Assembly: GCA_002469805.1 (NCBI GenBank)
Contig: DKNW01000001.1
Location: 1 to 7,031 of the forward strand
Source: Rhodobiaceae bacterium UBA7378
Lineage (GTDB): Bacteria; Pseudomonadota; Alphaproteobacteria; RS24
Direction of reading: 5' to 3'
Length of the DNA stretch: 7,031 nucleotides
Positions 1-5,732 of the stretch are shown piece after piece. Numbering within the stretch: position 1 is the first letter of the stretch; every line of letters begins with the position of its first letter. A program made the position numbers and the translations under genes. Under the pieces are notes generated by a model. It saw only the letters and a program-made list of their open reading frames with translations, made no database searches and was not told the DNA's origin.

Positions 1-601
1 CTTGTGCCATGTCGATATGCCCGGTCAGAGACCGTGCTGCGCGTGCAGCCAGGTCTGGCGGGAGCGCCCCTTGAGTATCTTCCGCCGCGCGTGCGCGAAG
101 CCCGTCGCCAAGGGCCTTGCAATTGCTGGCGATGCGGTCGGGGGCTTCATGATAGACGCGCGATATTTCTTGCAAGATTTGCATGAACCCCGGGCGCCCA
201 TATTGCGGTGTTTTGGGGAAATACGTGCCACCCCAGAACGGCGCGCCATCCGGGTCGAGAAACATGGTGAGCGGCCAGCCGCCCTGTTCGCCCATCATCG
301 ACAGCGCGGTCATGTAAATGTCATCCAGATCGGGGCGTTCTTCGCGGTCCAGTTTTATGCAGACATACTGTGCGTTCATGAGTGCGGCGACCTCGTCGTC
401 CTCAAAACTTTCATGCGCCATTACATGACACCAGTGGCAGGCTGCATAGCCGACCGACAAAAGCACTGGCACCCCGCGCCGCCGCGCCTCATCGAAAACC
501 GCTGGCTCCCAAGGCTGCCAGTGCACCGGATTATCCATATGTTGACGCAGATAAGGGCTGGTGGCGTCGGCCAGACGGTTTTGGTTGAACTGGTCTGTCA
601 T
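1..601 (-). CDS. YyaL/DUF255-type thioredoxin-domain protein, N-terminal part (cut by window edge)
   Basis: Reading leftward from ATG at 601, the frame stays open for 200 codons to the window edge. The product begins MTDQFNQNRLADATSPYLRQ, then reads HMDNPVHWQPW, the usual start of the DUF255 (YyaL, spermatogenesis-associated protein 20-like) family. Further motifs are GYAACHWCHVMAHESFED with a CxxC pair at Cys55 and Cys58, KLDREERPDLDDIY near residue 83, GGWPLTMFLDPDGAPFWGGT near residue 107, and YFPKTPQYGRPGF. These form the thioredoxin-like domain. Family members usually run to about 650-700 residues with a C-terminal (alpha/alpha)6-barrel-like region, so most of the protein lies outside the window. 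Its precise biochemical role is not established, and redox activity is inferred from the CxxC only. No strong Shine-Dalgarno precedes the ATG. An in-frame GTG at 610, with AGG upstream, is a possible alternative start. It is transcribed divergently from mnmE across about 53 bp. Confidence 0.93.
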   Translation of the reverse strand, partial: MTDQFNQNRLADATSPYLRQHMDNPVHWQPWEPAVFDEARRRGVPVLLSVGYAACHWCHVMAHESFEDDEVAALMNAQYVCIKLDREERPDLDDIYMTALSMMGEQGGWPLTMFLDPDGAPFWGGTYFPKTPQYGRPGFMQILQEISRVYHEAPDRIASNCKALGDGLRARAAEDTQGALPPDLAARAARSLTGHIDMAQ

Positions 602-644
602 CTGCGCCACTTTAGCGGACCTGATGGTACATGCCAGCGTTTTC

Positions 645-648
645 GGAG
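645..648 (+). promoter_or_regulatory. Shine-Dalgarno that decides the mnmE start
   Basis: GGAG lies six bases upstream of the ATG at 655. The earlier in-frame ATG at 631 has no comparable purine-rich motif in front of it. Starting at 655 also gives an N-terminus (MNEPAANTIYARATAPGRAA) close to the usual MnmE N-terminus, so 655 is preferred. Confidence 0.6.
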
Positions 649-654
649 CGCATA

Positions 655-2025
655 ATGAACGAACCCGCAGCCAACACAATCTATGCCCGCGCAACGGCGC
701 CGGGGCGCGCTGCACTGGCTGTTATTCGCCTCAGCGGGCCCGATTGCTTAGCCGCGCTGTCGGCGCTGGGCGCCGGGTGTCCGCCGCCGCGTCAGGCCAG
801 CGTTCGGCGGCTTGCCGATCCGGAGAGCGGACGATTGTTGGACGAGGCGCTGGTCATTTATTTCACCGCCCCGCACAGTTATACCGGCGAAGACGTTCTT
901 GAGCTGCATTTGCATGGCGGGGAGGCGGTGGTTGCCAGTATCCTTGATGCACTGGCACGCCAGCCGCAATGTCGCGCCGCCGCGCCGGGTGAATTTACTC
1001 GCCGGGCAGTTTTGCAAGGCAAGCTTGACCTGACACGGGCCGAGGCTGTGGCTGATCTGATTGACGCCGAGACGACAGCCCAGCAACATCAGGCGCTGGG
1101 GCAGCTCGGTGGAAATTTGCGCGATTTGTTCGACGGGTGGCGAGCCGACTTGCACGAGGCGCTGGCGCATTTGGAAGCGGATCTTGAATTTGCTGATGAA
1201 GACCTGCCCGGCGGCATTGGGCGCGCGGCTTTGGCACGATTGCCGGCGCTGCGGGCGGCTGTCGACGCCTATATTGGTGATGCGCGAGGTTTGCGGGTGC
1301 GCGAGGGGGTGCGGGTTGCTTTGCTTGGCGCGCCGAATGTCGGTAAATCCAGCCTTTTGAACCGGTTGGCGGGGCGCAATGCGGCGATTGTTTCTGCCCG
1401 CGCCGGCACCACGCGGGATATTATTGAAGTTGCCATGACACTGGCGGGTGTGCCAGTGACGCTTGTCGATACGGCGGGCCTGCGCGCGGCTGGGGACGAT
1501 ATTGAACGCGAGGGCGTGCGTCGGGCCCTGGCAGCGGCACGCGAGGCTGACATTCGCGTTCTCGTAACGGCCCCCGATGCCACGGAGGATGCAGATAAAG
1601 GCATTCCGGCCGAACACGGCGACCTGCCACCGGCGGCGTTTCTTCTAAAGAATAAAGCTGACCTGCAGCCTATCGATACGGGCGCTAATACGAACATCGA
1701 AACTGACAGCGATGCGGACAATATCTACAGCGTTTCTGCGCTGACTGGCGCGGGCATTGATGGGTTTGTGACGGCACTGTCGGCGCTTATACAGCATCGC
1801 TATGCATCATCGGGAAGCGCGGTTCTCACACGGCAGCGCCACCAAACCATCCTCACAGAGGTACGGGCGGGGCTTGATCGTGCGATTGACGCCGAGGCGC
1901 GCGGGCTGGAACTTGCGGCGGAAGATCTGCGTTTAGCGGCGCGTGCACTGGGGCGTTTAACGGGCGCTGTGGACGTCGAAGCCTTGCTGGACATTGTCTT
2001 TGCTGATTTCTGCATCGGCAAGTGA
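655..2025 (+). CDS. mnmE: tRNA uridine-5-carboxymethylaminomethyl(34) synthesis GTPase MnmE
   Basis: MnmE (TrmE) is a GTPase that pairs with MnmG to install (carboxymethyl)aminomethyl groups at C5 of the wobble uridine (U34) of certain tRNAs, using a folate-derived one-carbon unit. The 456-residue product matches the usual length of about 450. It opens with NTIYARATAPGRAALAVIRL and carries the N-terminal folate-binding region with HSYTGEDVLELHLHGG. The G domain is inserted in the helical region: G1 GAPNVGKSS at 225-233, G2 GTTRD at 251-255, G3 DTAG at 272-275, G4 NKAD at 333-336 and G5 SAL at 361-363. The protein ends in the family's CIGK (Cys453-Lys456), the cysteine being the conserved C-terminal one. 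No expected motif is missing. The stop TGA at 2023-2025 lies only 8 bp before a parS site. It is the first gene of a same-strand run with mnmG and rsmG. Confidence 0.98.
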   Translation: MNEPAANTIYARATAPGRAALAVIRLSGPDCLAALSALGAGCPPPRQASVRRLADPESGRLLDEALVIYFTAPHSYTGEDVLELHLHGGEAVVASILDALARQPQCRAAAPGEFTRRAVLQGKLDLTRAEAVADLIDAETTAQQHQALGQLGGNLRDLFDGWRADLHEALAHLEADLEFADEDLPGGIGRAALARLPALRAAVDAYIGDARGLRVREGVRVALLGAPNVGKSSLLNRLAGRNAAIVSARAGTTRDIIEVAMTLAGVPVTLVDTAGLRAAGDDIEREGVRRALAAAREADIRVLVTAPDATEDADKGIPAEHGDLPPAAFLLKNKADLQPIDTGANTNIETDSDADNIYSVSALTGAGIDGFVTALSALIQHRYASSGSAVLTRQRHQTILTEVRAGLDRAIDAEARGLELAAEDLRLAARALGRLTGAVDVEALLDIVFADFCIGK

Positions 2026-2033
2026 CCGGCGCG

Positions 2034-2051
2034 TTGTTTCACGTGAAACAA
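2034..2051. promoter_or_regulatory. parS: parS centromere site 1 (mnmE-mnmG intergenic)
   Basis: An 18-bp perfect palindrome, TTGTTTCACGTGAAACAA, contains the 16-bp chromosomal parS consensus TGTTTCACGTGAAACA without mismatch at 2035-2050. ParB binds such sites, loads as a CTP-dependent clamp and spreads onto neighbouring DNA. The ParB gene sits about 3.7 kb downstream in the same window. The site begins 8 bp after the mnmE stop, ahead of the preferred mnmG start. Confidence 0.96.
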
Positions 2052-2093
2052 TTGGACGCGTGAGGGCGGGGAATGGGGCGACATTCTGGATGC

Positions 2094-2122
2094 TTGAGTT
2101 TTTGCAGGCGTACAGGTACAAA
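2094..2122 (+). promoter_or_regulatory. weak candidate promoter ahead of mnmG
   Basis: TTGAGT at 2094-2099 and TACAAA at 2117-2122 are separated by 17 bp, each matching four of six positions of the sigma-70 consensus. Transcription from it would begin near 2129, almost at the preferred mnmG ATG, implying a very short or absent leader. Such matches arise by chance, and read-through from mnmE may be the main source of mnmG mRNA. Confidence 0.18.
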
Positions 2123-2128
2123 ACGCGC

Positions 2129-4072
2129 ATGAGCAGCATGAAAGAACAAACCAGCGCCCGAAAAATCTTTGATCAAAAGGTTGTGGACCAAAAGGGCTGG
2201 GACGTGATTGTTATCGGTGGCGGACACGCTGGCTGTGAGGCCGCCGCGGCCGCTGCGCGACATGGCGCACGCACCTTGTTGCTGACGCATAAAATCGAGA
2301 CGATTGGTGAAATGTCTTGCAACCCCGCAATCGGCGGCGTGGGCAAAGGGCATTTGGTGCGCGAGATAGACGCTCTTGATGGGCTGATGGGACGGGTGGC
2401 CGATGCCGCAGGTATTCAATTTCGCCTGCTGAACCGGCGCAAGGGCCCTGCGGTGCACGGGCCGCGAACGCAAGCCGACCGCGCGCTGTACCGCACAGCT
2501 ATGCAAGCTGCGATCGCTGCGACACCGAACCTTACTGTTCATGCGGCTGCAGTGGATGATCTGAGCGTATCAGATGGACGAATAAGTGGTGTCGTTACCG
2601 CCGACGGTATGCAGTTTTCTGCCGCCGCTGTGGTTTTGACCACCGGCACCTTTCTGGACGGTATTATTCATATCGGCACGGAGCGAAGGCCGGCAGGTCG
2701 GCACGGCGAAAAACCTGCGAAAGCCCTGTCACGGCGGCTCTACGCATTGGCTGAGACAGAACCAAGCTTTCGCATGGGTCGGTTGAAAACTGGCACACCG
2801 GCACGGCTTGATGGCACAACCATCAACACGGACATATTAGAGGCCCAGCCCGCGGATGCCGACCCGGTGCCATTTTCCTTCATGACCGAGAAGGTCGAGA
2901 CGCCGCAAACTGTGTGCCACATTACCGGCACGACGGCTGAAACCTTCCGCATTATTGCCGAAAACATCGAGCAATCGCCGGTTTTCTCCGGCCAGATTAA
3001 CGGCGTGGGACCACGCTATTGCCCGTCAATCGAAGACAAGGTTGCGCGCTTCCCCGACAGAATGCGGCATCAGATTTTTCTCGAACCTGAGGGCCTGGAC
3101 GATGTCACGGTGTATCCAAACGGCATTTCAACCTCATTGCCCACCCATGTGCAAGACGCCTTCATTCGCACCATTCCGGGCCTTGAGCAGGTGCGAATTC
3201 TGCGCCATGGCTATGCTATTGAATATGATTATGTTGACCCGCGCGCGTTGCTACCAAGCCTTGAAACCAAGGCGGTGGAGGGGTTTTTCTTGGCCGGTCA
3301 GATTAATGGCACCACCGGCTATGAAGAGGCCGCGGCGCAGGGACTGGTTGCTGGACTAAATGCGGCCCGCCACGCGGCGGGACATGATGCCGCATCGTTT
3401 GACCGGTCAGAGGCCTATGTCGGTGTGATGATTGATGATCTCGTAACCAAGGGCGTGTCTGAGCCGTATCGTATGTTCACTGCGCGGGCGGAATATCGCC
3501 TTTCTTTGCGGGCCGATAATGCTGACCAGCGCTTGACCCAGAAGGGCGTGGCGCTGGGCATTGTTAGCGATGCACGAGCGACGGCCTATAAAGAAAAAAT
3601 GCAGCAGCTCGATGCGGCACGCGCGCAAGCGGCAGATCTGAGCTTGACCCCGCCAGAGGCGGCGCGGCACGGGCTTCGGTTGCGGGCGGATGGCGTGCGC
3701 CGCACGCTGACAGATTTGCTGGCGTATCCTGAAATTGGCTGGCCGGAAGTTGAGGCAATTTGGCCCCAGCTCGCCGACTGGTCAATGCCCGTGCGCCTGC
3801 AAATTGAGACCGATGCGCTTTATGCCGGTTATATTGATCGCCAGGCGGCAGACATTGAAGCGTTTCGCCGCGACGAAGGGCTGCACCTGCCAGCGGATAT
3901 CGATTATCTTGCGCTGGAAGGCATGGCGACGGAAGTGCGGCAGAAGCTGGCTGCGGCCCGACCTGCCACACTGGGCCAAGCTGCTCGGCTTGACGGCATG
4001 ACGCCAGCTGCGCTGACGCTGCTTTTGCACCATGCGCGCAAAACGCATCGCGCCGAAACAGCGGCCGAATAG
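2129..4072 (+). CDS. mnmG: tRNA uridine-5-carboxymethylaminomethyl(34) synthesis enzyme MnmG
   Basis: MnmG (GidA) is the FAD- and NADH-dependent partner of MnmE in wobble-uridine modification. From ATG 2129 the product is 647 residues, slightly above the usual 620-630. It has an FAD-binding Rossmann motif, DVIVIGGGHAGCEAA, beginning near residue 25. It also has SCNPAIGGVGKGHLVREIDA with Cys64, GPRYCPSIEDKVARFPDR with Cys298, FLAGQINGTTGYEEAAAQG, and DDLVTKGVSEPYRMFTARAE. The two cysteines match the conserved pair that corresponds to Cys47 and Cys277 of the E. coli enzyme. The C-terminal helical region ends with LDGMTPAALTLLLHHARK, the part that contacts MnmE in the family. The start is uncertain: ATG 2138, ATG 2090, GTG 2060 and TTG 1994 are also in frame and none has a clear Shine-Dalgarno. 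The core fold starts only near 2200, so any of them would give a functional protein. rsmG follows after 13 bp. Confidence 0.97.
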   Translation: MSSMKEQTSARKIFDQKVVDQKGWDVIVIGGGHAGCEAAAAAARHGARTLLLTHKIETIGEMSCNPAIGGVGKGHLVREIDALDGLMGRVADAAGIQFRLLNRRKGPAVHGPRTQADRALYRTAMQAAIAATPNLTVHAAAVDDLSVSDGRISGVVTADGMQFSAAAVVLTTGTFLDGIIHIGTERRPAGRHGEKPAKALSRRLYALAETEPSFRMGRLKTGTPARLDGTTINTDILEAQPADADPVPFSFMTEKVETPQTVCHITGTTAETFRIIAENIEQSPVFSGQINGVGPRYCPSIEDKVARFPDRMRHQIFLEPEGLDDVTVYPNGISTSLPTHVQDAFIRTIPGLEQVRILRHGYAIEYDYVDPRALLPSLETKAVEGFFLAGQINGTTGYEEAAAQGLVAGLNAARHAAGHDAASFDRSEAYVGVMIDDLVTKGVSEPYRMFTARAEYRLSLRADNADQRLTQKGVALGIVSDARATAYKEKMQQLDAARAQAADLSLTPPEAARHGLRLRADGVRRTLTDLLAYPEIGWPEVEAIWPQLADWSMPVRLQIETDALYAGYIDRQAADIEAFRRDEGLHLPADIDYLALEGMATEVRQKLAAARPATLGQAARLDGMTPAALTLLLHHARKTHRAETAAE

Positions 4073-4085
4073 GGCGCTGCCAATA

Positions 4086-4739
4086 ATGGGGCCGGAGGCA
4101 TTTGCTGATCAATTTGATGTTTCACGTGAAACATTGACGCGCCTGATGGCCTATCAAGCGCTTCTCGGACGCTGGCAGCAGCGTATCAATCTCGTTGGCC
4201 CCGCGACGCTGGATGCGTTTTGGCACCGTCACGCCGCAGATTCGGCGCAAATTTTGGCGCTGGCTGGGGATAAAGGGGGCGTTTGGCTGGATCTGGGCAG
4301 CGGTGGCGGCTTTCCAGGTCTTATTGTGGCGCTGCTGCTGCAGCCCCATGACGGACACGTGCATTTGGTGGAGAGTGATGGGCGTAAAGCGGTGTTTTTA
4401 CAGACGGTCATTCGCGAGGTGGGGGCGCCAGCCACGGTGCATAATCAACGCGCCGAGGCGCTTGCCGCAGCAGCGCCAGACTTTCTGGTAGATGTGAACG
4501 TGATTAGCGCCCGTGCCCTGGCGCCTCTACCGGAATTGTTAGGGCTTATTTTTCCGTTTTTCAATTCATCCACAGTTGCGCTGCTGCATAAAGGAGCAAG
4601 CTGGCAAGATGAATTGACGCAAGCGCAGCAATCGTGGATGATTGGTGTTGAGGCGCATGCCAGTCAGACGCACGATGCATCTCGCATCCTTCAGATTAAC
4701 CACCTGGCGCGGCGCAAAGGCGGGGTCTTAGAGTATTAA
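4086..4739 (+). CDS. rsmG: 16S rRNA (guanine(527)-N(7))-methyltransferase RsmG
   Basis: RsmG (GidB) transfers a methyl group from S-adenosylmethionine to N7 of a guanosine in the 530 loop of 16S rRNA (G527 in E. coli). The 217-residue product is close to the usual 205-215. Visible motifs are the N-terminal VSRETLTRL segment (12-20), RWQQRINLVGPATLDAFWHR, the SAM-binding loop LDLGSGGGFPG (Asp69 to Gly78), HLVESDGRKAVFLQ with the acidic Glu96, and the late VISARALAPLPELL. The start at ATG 4086 gives the typical short N-terminus, with AGGG 11 bases upstream; an earlier in-frame ATG at 4032 would overlap the end of mnmG by 41 bp. Codons for Val12-Thr16 are also part of a perfect parS site, so this stretch is constrained both as protein and as centromere. 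It is the last gene of the mnmE-mnmG-rsmG run and is followed by 111 bp before parA. Confidence 0.97.
   Translation: MGPEAFADQFDVSRETLTRLMAYQALLGRWQQRINLVGPATLDAFWHRHAADSAQILALAGDKGGVWLDLGSGGGFPGLIVALLLQPHDGHVHLVESDGRKAVFLQTVIREVGAPATVHNQRAEALAAAAPDFLVDVNVISARALAPLPELLGLIFPFFNSSTVALLHKGASWQDELTQAQQSWMIGVEAHASQTHDASRILQINHLARRKGGVLEY
4117..4134. promoter_or_regulatory. parS: parS centromere site 2 (inside rsmG)
   Basis: An 18-bp perfect palindrome, ATGTTTCACGTGAAACAT, contains the same mismatch-free 16-bp core as site 1, at 4118-4133. The outermost base pair differs from site 1 (A:T in place of T:A). It lies in the rsmG coding sequence and is read as part of Asp-Val-Ser-Arg-Glu-Thr-Leu. The centres of the two sites are 2083 bp apart. 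It is the expected binding site of the ParB encoded about 1.6 kb downstream. Confidence 0.96.
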
Positions 4740-4850
4740 ACCAGCCGCATTTTAGGGATTTTCTTCACAGTGTGCGTGTATCCAGAATGCATATTTAAGT
4801 ATAAGGCGAAGCGCGCGTATGTGTGCAATGGCGAGGGACGAAATTAGGGA
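4740..4850. other. rsmG-parA intergenic region
   Basis: This is the longest gap on the plus strand. It holds an AT-rich patch around 4788-4804 (TGCATATTTAAGTATAAG), preceded by TTCACA at 4764-4769, a possible but poorly spaced promoter for parAB. No stem-loop followed by T residues is visible after rsmG, so read-through from the upstream genes is possible. The 3' third holds a short possible leader ORF. Confidence 0.4.
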
Positions 4851-4854
4851 ATGA
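4819..4854 (+). CDS. possible 11-codon leader ORF overlapping the parA start
   Basis: ATG at 4819 opens a frame reading MCAMARDEIRE. Its TGA at 4852-4854 overlaps the parA ATG in an ATGA arrangement typical of translational coupling. AAGG lies 12 bases before this ATG, a long spacing. The ORF is short enough to occur by chance, and no family resemblance is visible. It is listed because the parA ATG itself lacks a normally spaced Shine-Dalgarno. Confidence 0.22.
   Translation: MCAMARDEIRE
4846..4850 (+). promoter_or_regulatory. badly placed ribosome-binding motif at parA
   Basis: AGGGA directly abuts the parA ATG at 4851, too close to act as a normal Shine-Dalgarno for it. The only other purine-rich motif, GAGGG at 4833-4837, lies 13 bases away, which is long. 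An in-frame TAG at 4845-4847 excludes any earlier parA start. Initiation is therefore either weak or depends on coupling to upstream translation. Confidence 0.4.
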
Positions 4855-5702
4855 GCGCAGATCAATCAGCTGTTAGTGACCGTACGACGCACCGTGCACC
4901 GCGTATTTTGTGCCTTGCAAACCAAAAGGGCGGCGTCGGTAAAACGACGACAGCAATAAATTTGGGGACGGCGCTGGCGGCGGTCGGCGAGAAGGTGCTT
5001 TTGGTCGATTTGGACCCGCAAGGCAATGCCAGCACGGGGCTCGGCATTGCTCAAAACGATCGCGCTATTACCAGTTTTGACGTGTTACTGGGCGAGTGCG
5101 CGCTGGCCGAAGCTGTGCGCTCAACCGCTGTGCCGGGGTTCGATCTTTTGCCCGCCAGCATGGATTTGCTCGGCGTGGAGGTCGAACTGGCCGATAACCC
5201 GCGCCGCATGCACCGGCTGGCCGACGAACTGAAGGCATTGCCGGATCTCATTGCGTCAGGAGGTGGTCACTATCATTATGTGCTCATTGATTGCCCGCCT
5301 TCTTTGAACATGCTGACGCTGAACGCAATGGTTGCTGCTCAGTCAGTTCTCGTGCCGTTGCAATGCGAGTTTTTCGCGCTGGAGGGGTTAAGCCAGCTGA
5401 CCCAGACAATTGAGCAGGTGAAAGTTAGTCTTAATCCGGTGCTCGACATTCAGGGCATTGTGCTGACTATGTATGATTTGCGGAATAATTTGTCGGGGCA
5501 GGTTGAGGCTGATGTGCGCGGCCATTTCGGGTCGTTGGTGTATCAAAGCGTGATCCCGCGCAACGTACGCGTTTCGGAGGCGCCGTCTTTCGGCAAACCG
5601 GCGCTTTTATATGATCATAAATGCAGTGGCAGTCTGGCCTATATGAAGTTGGCTTCGGAGCTCATCCAGCGCGAACGCGAACGTGCGAACGCGGCTGCAT
5701 GA
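4851..5702 (+). CDS. parA: chromosome-partitioning ATPase ParA (Soj family)
   Basis: ParA is the ATPase of the ParABS segregation system. In its ATP-bound dimer form it binds DNA non-specifically, and ParB-parS complexes stimulate hydrolysis, which drives movement of the origin region. The 283-residue product has the deviant Walker A motif NQKGGVGKTTT, with signature Lys26 and P-loop Lys31. It also has the switch motif LLVDLDPQGNAS (Asp53, Asp55) and YVLIDCPPSLNMLTLNAM as the Walker B region. Later come VPLQCEFFALEGLSQL and the C-terminal VIPRNVRVSEAPSFGKP, typical of chromosomal ParA. It lacks the extra N-terminal DNA-binding domain of plasmid ParA proteins such as P1 ParA, which fits a chromosomal Soj type. 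parB starts 27 bp after the stop, so the two are almost certainly cotranscribed. Confidence 0.97.
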   Translation: MSADQSAVSDRTTHRAPRILCLANQKGGVGKTTTAINLGTALAAVGEKVLLVDLDPQGNASTGLGIAQNDRAITSFDVLLGECALAEAVRSTAVPGFDLLPASMDLLGVEVELADNPRRMHRLADELKALPDLIASGGGHYHYVLIDCPPSLNMLTLNAMVAAQSVLVPLQCEFFALEGLSQLTQTIEQVKVSLNPVLDIQGIVLTMYDLRNNLSGQVEADVRGHFGSLVYQSVIPRNVRVSEAPSFGKPALLYDHKCSGSLAYMKLASELIQRERERANAAA

Positions 5703-5732
5703 GGCAAATGAAGGTGCATTGAGGGAATTATG
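5696..5732 (+). repeat. imperfect tandem repeat at the parA-parB junction
   Basis: TGCATGAGGCAAATG (5696-5710) is followed by the similar TGCATTGAGGGAATTATG (5715-5732). Each copy contains a GAGG-like ribosome-binding motif and ends in ATG. The first copy includes the parA stop; the second includes the parB Shine-Dalgarno and start. The ATG of the first copy is out of frame with parB and opens only four codons. The similarity may be coincidental. Confidence 0.3.
5721..5726 (+). promoter_or_regulatory. parB Shine-Dalgarno
   Basis: GAGGGA sits just upstream of the parB ATG at 5730, with three bases between. It supports this start, which also yields the expected MAERKRGLGRGLSALIGD N-terminus. 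Confidence 0.65.

Noticed and set aside
531..539. TTATCCATA, one mismatch from a DnaA box
   Set aside because: It is isolated and inside the DUF255 coding sequence. There is no cluster of boxes and no AT-rich unwinding region, so oriC is not supported here.
2..655. Plus-strand open frame of 217 codons at the left edge
   Set aside because: The opposite strand carries clear DUF255 motifs, including CHWCHVM and GGWPLTMFLD. The plus-strand translation resembles nothing.
748..1617. Minus-strand open frame of 289 codons inside mnmE
   Set aside because: It lies wholly antisense to intact MnmE motifs, and its translation shows no recognisable domain.
1660..1730. Thr/Asp/Asn-rich stretch between the G4 and G5 motifs of MnmE, possible insertion
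   Set aside because: This loop varies in length within the family, total protein length is normal, and the flanking motifs are intact.
4124..4134. Minus-strand ATG reading MFHVKH at parS site 2, a possible small-protein start
   Set aside because: Any parS palindrome preceded by the right base reads MFHVK on one or both strands. The frame then runs antisense to mnmG without a recognisable product.
4566..4574. TCATCCACA, one mismatch from a DnaA box
   Set aside because: It is a single near-match within rsmG codons with no companion sites.
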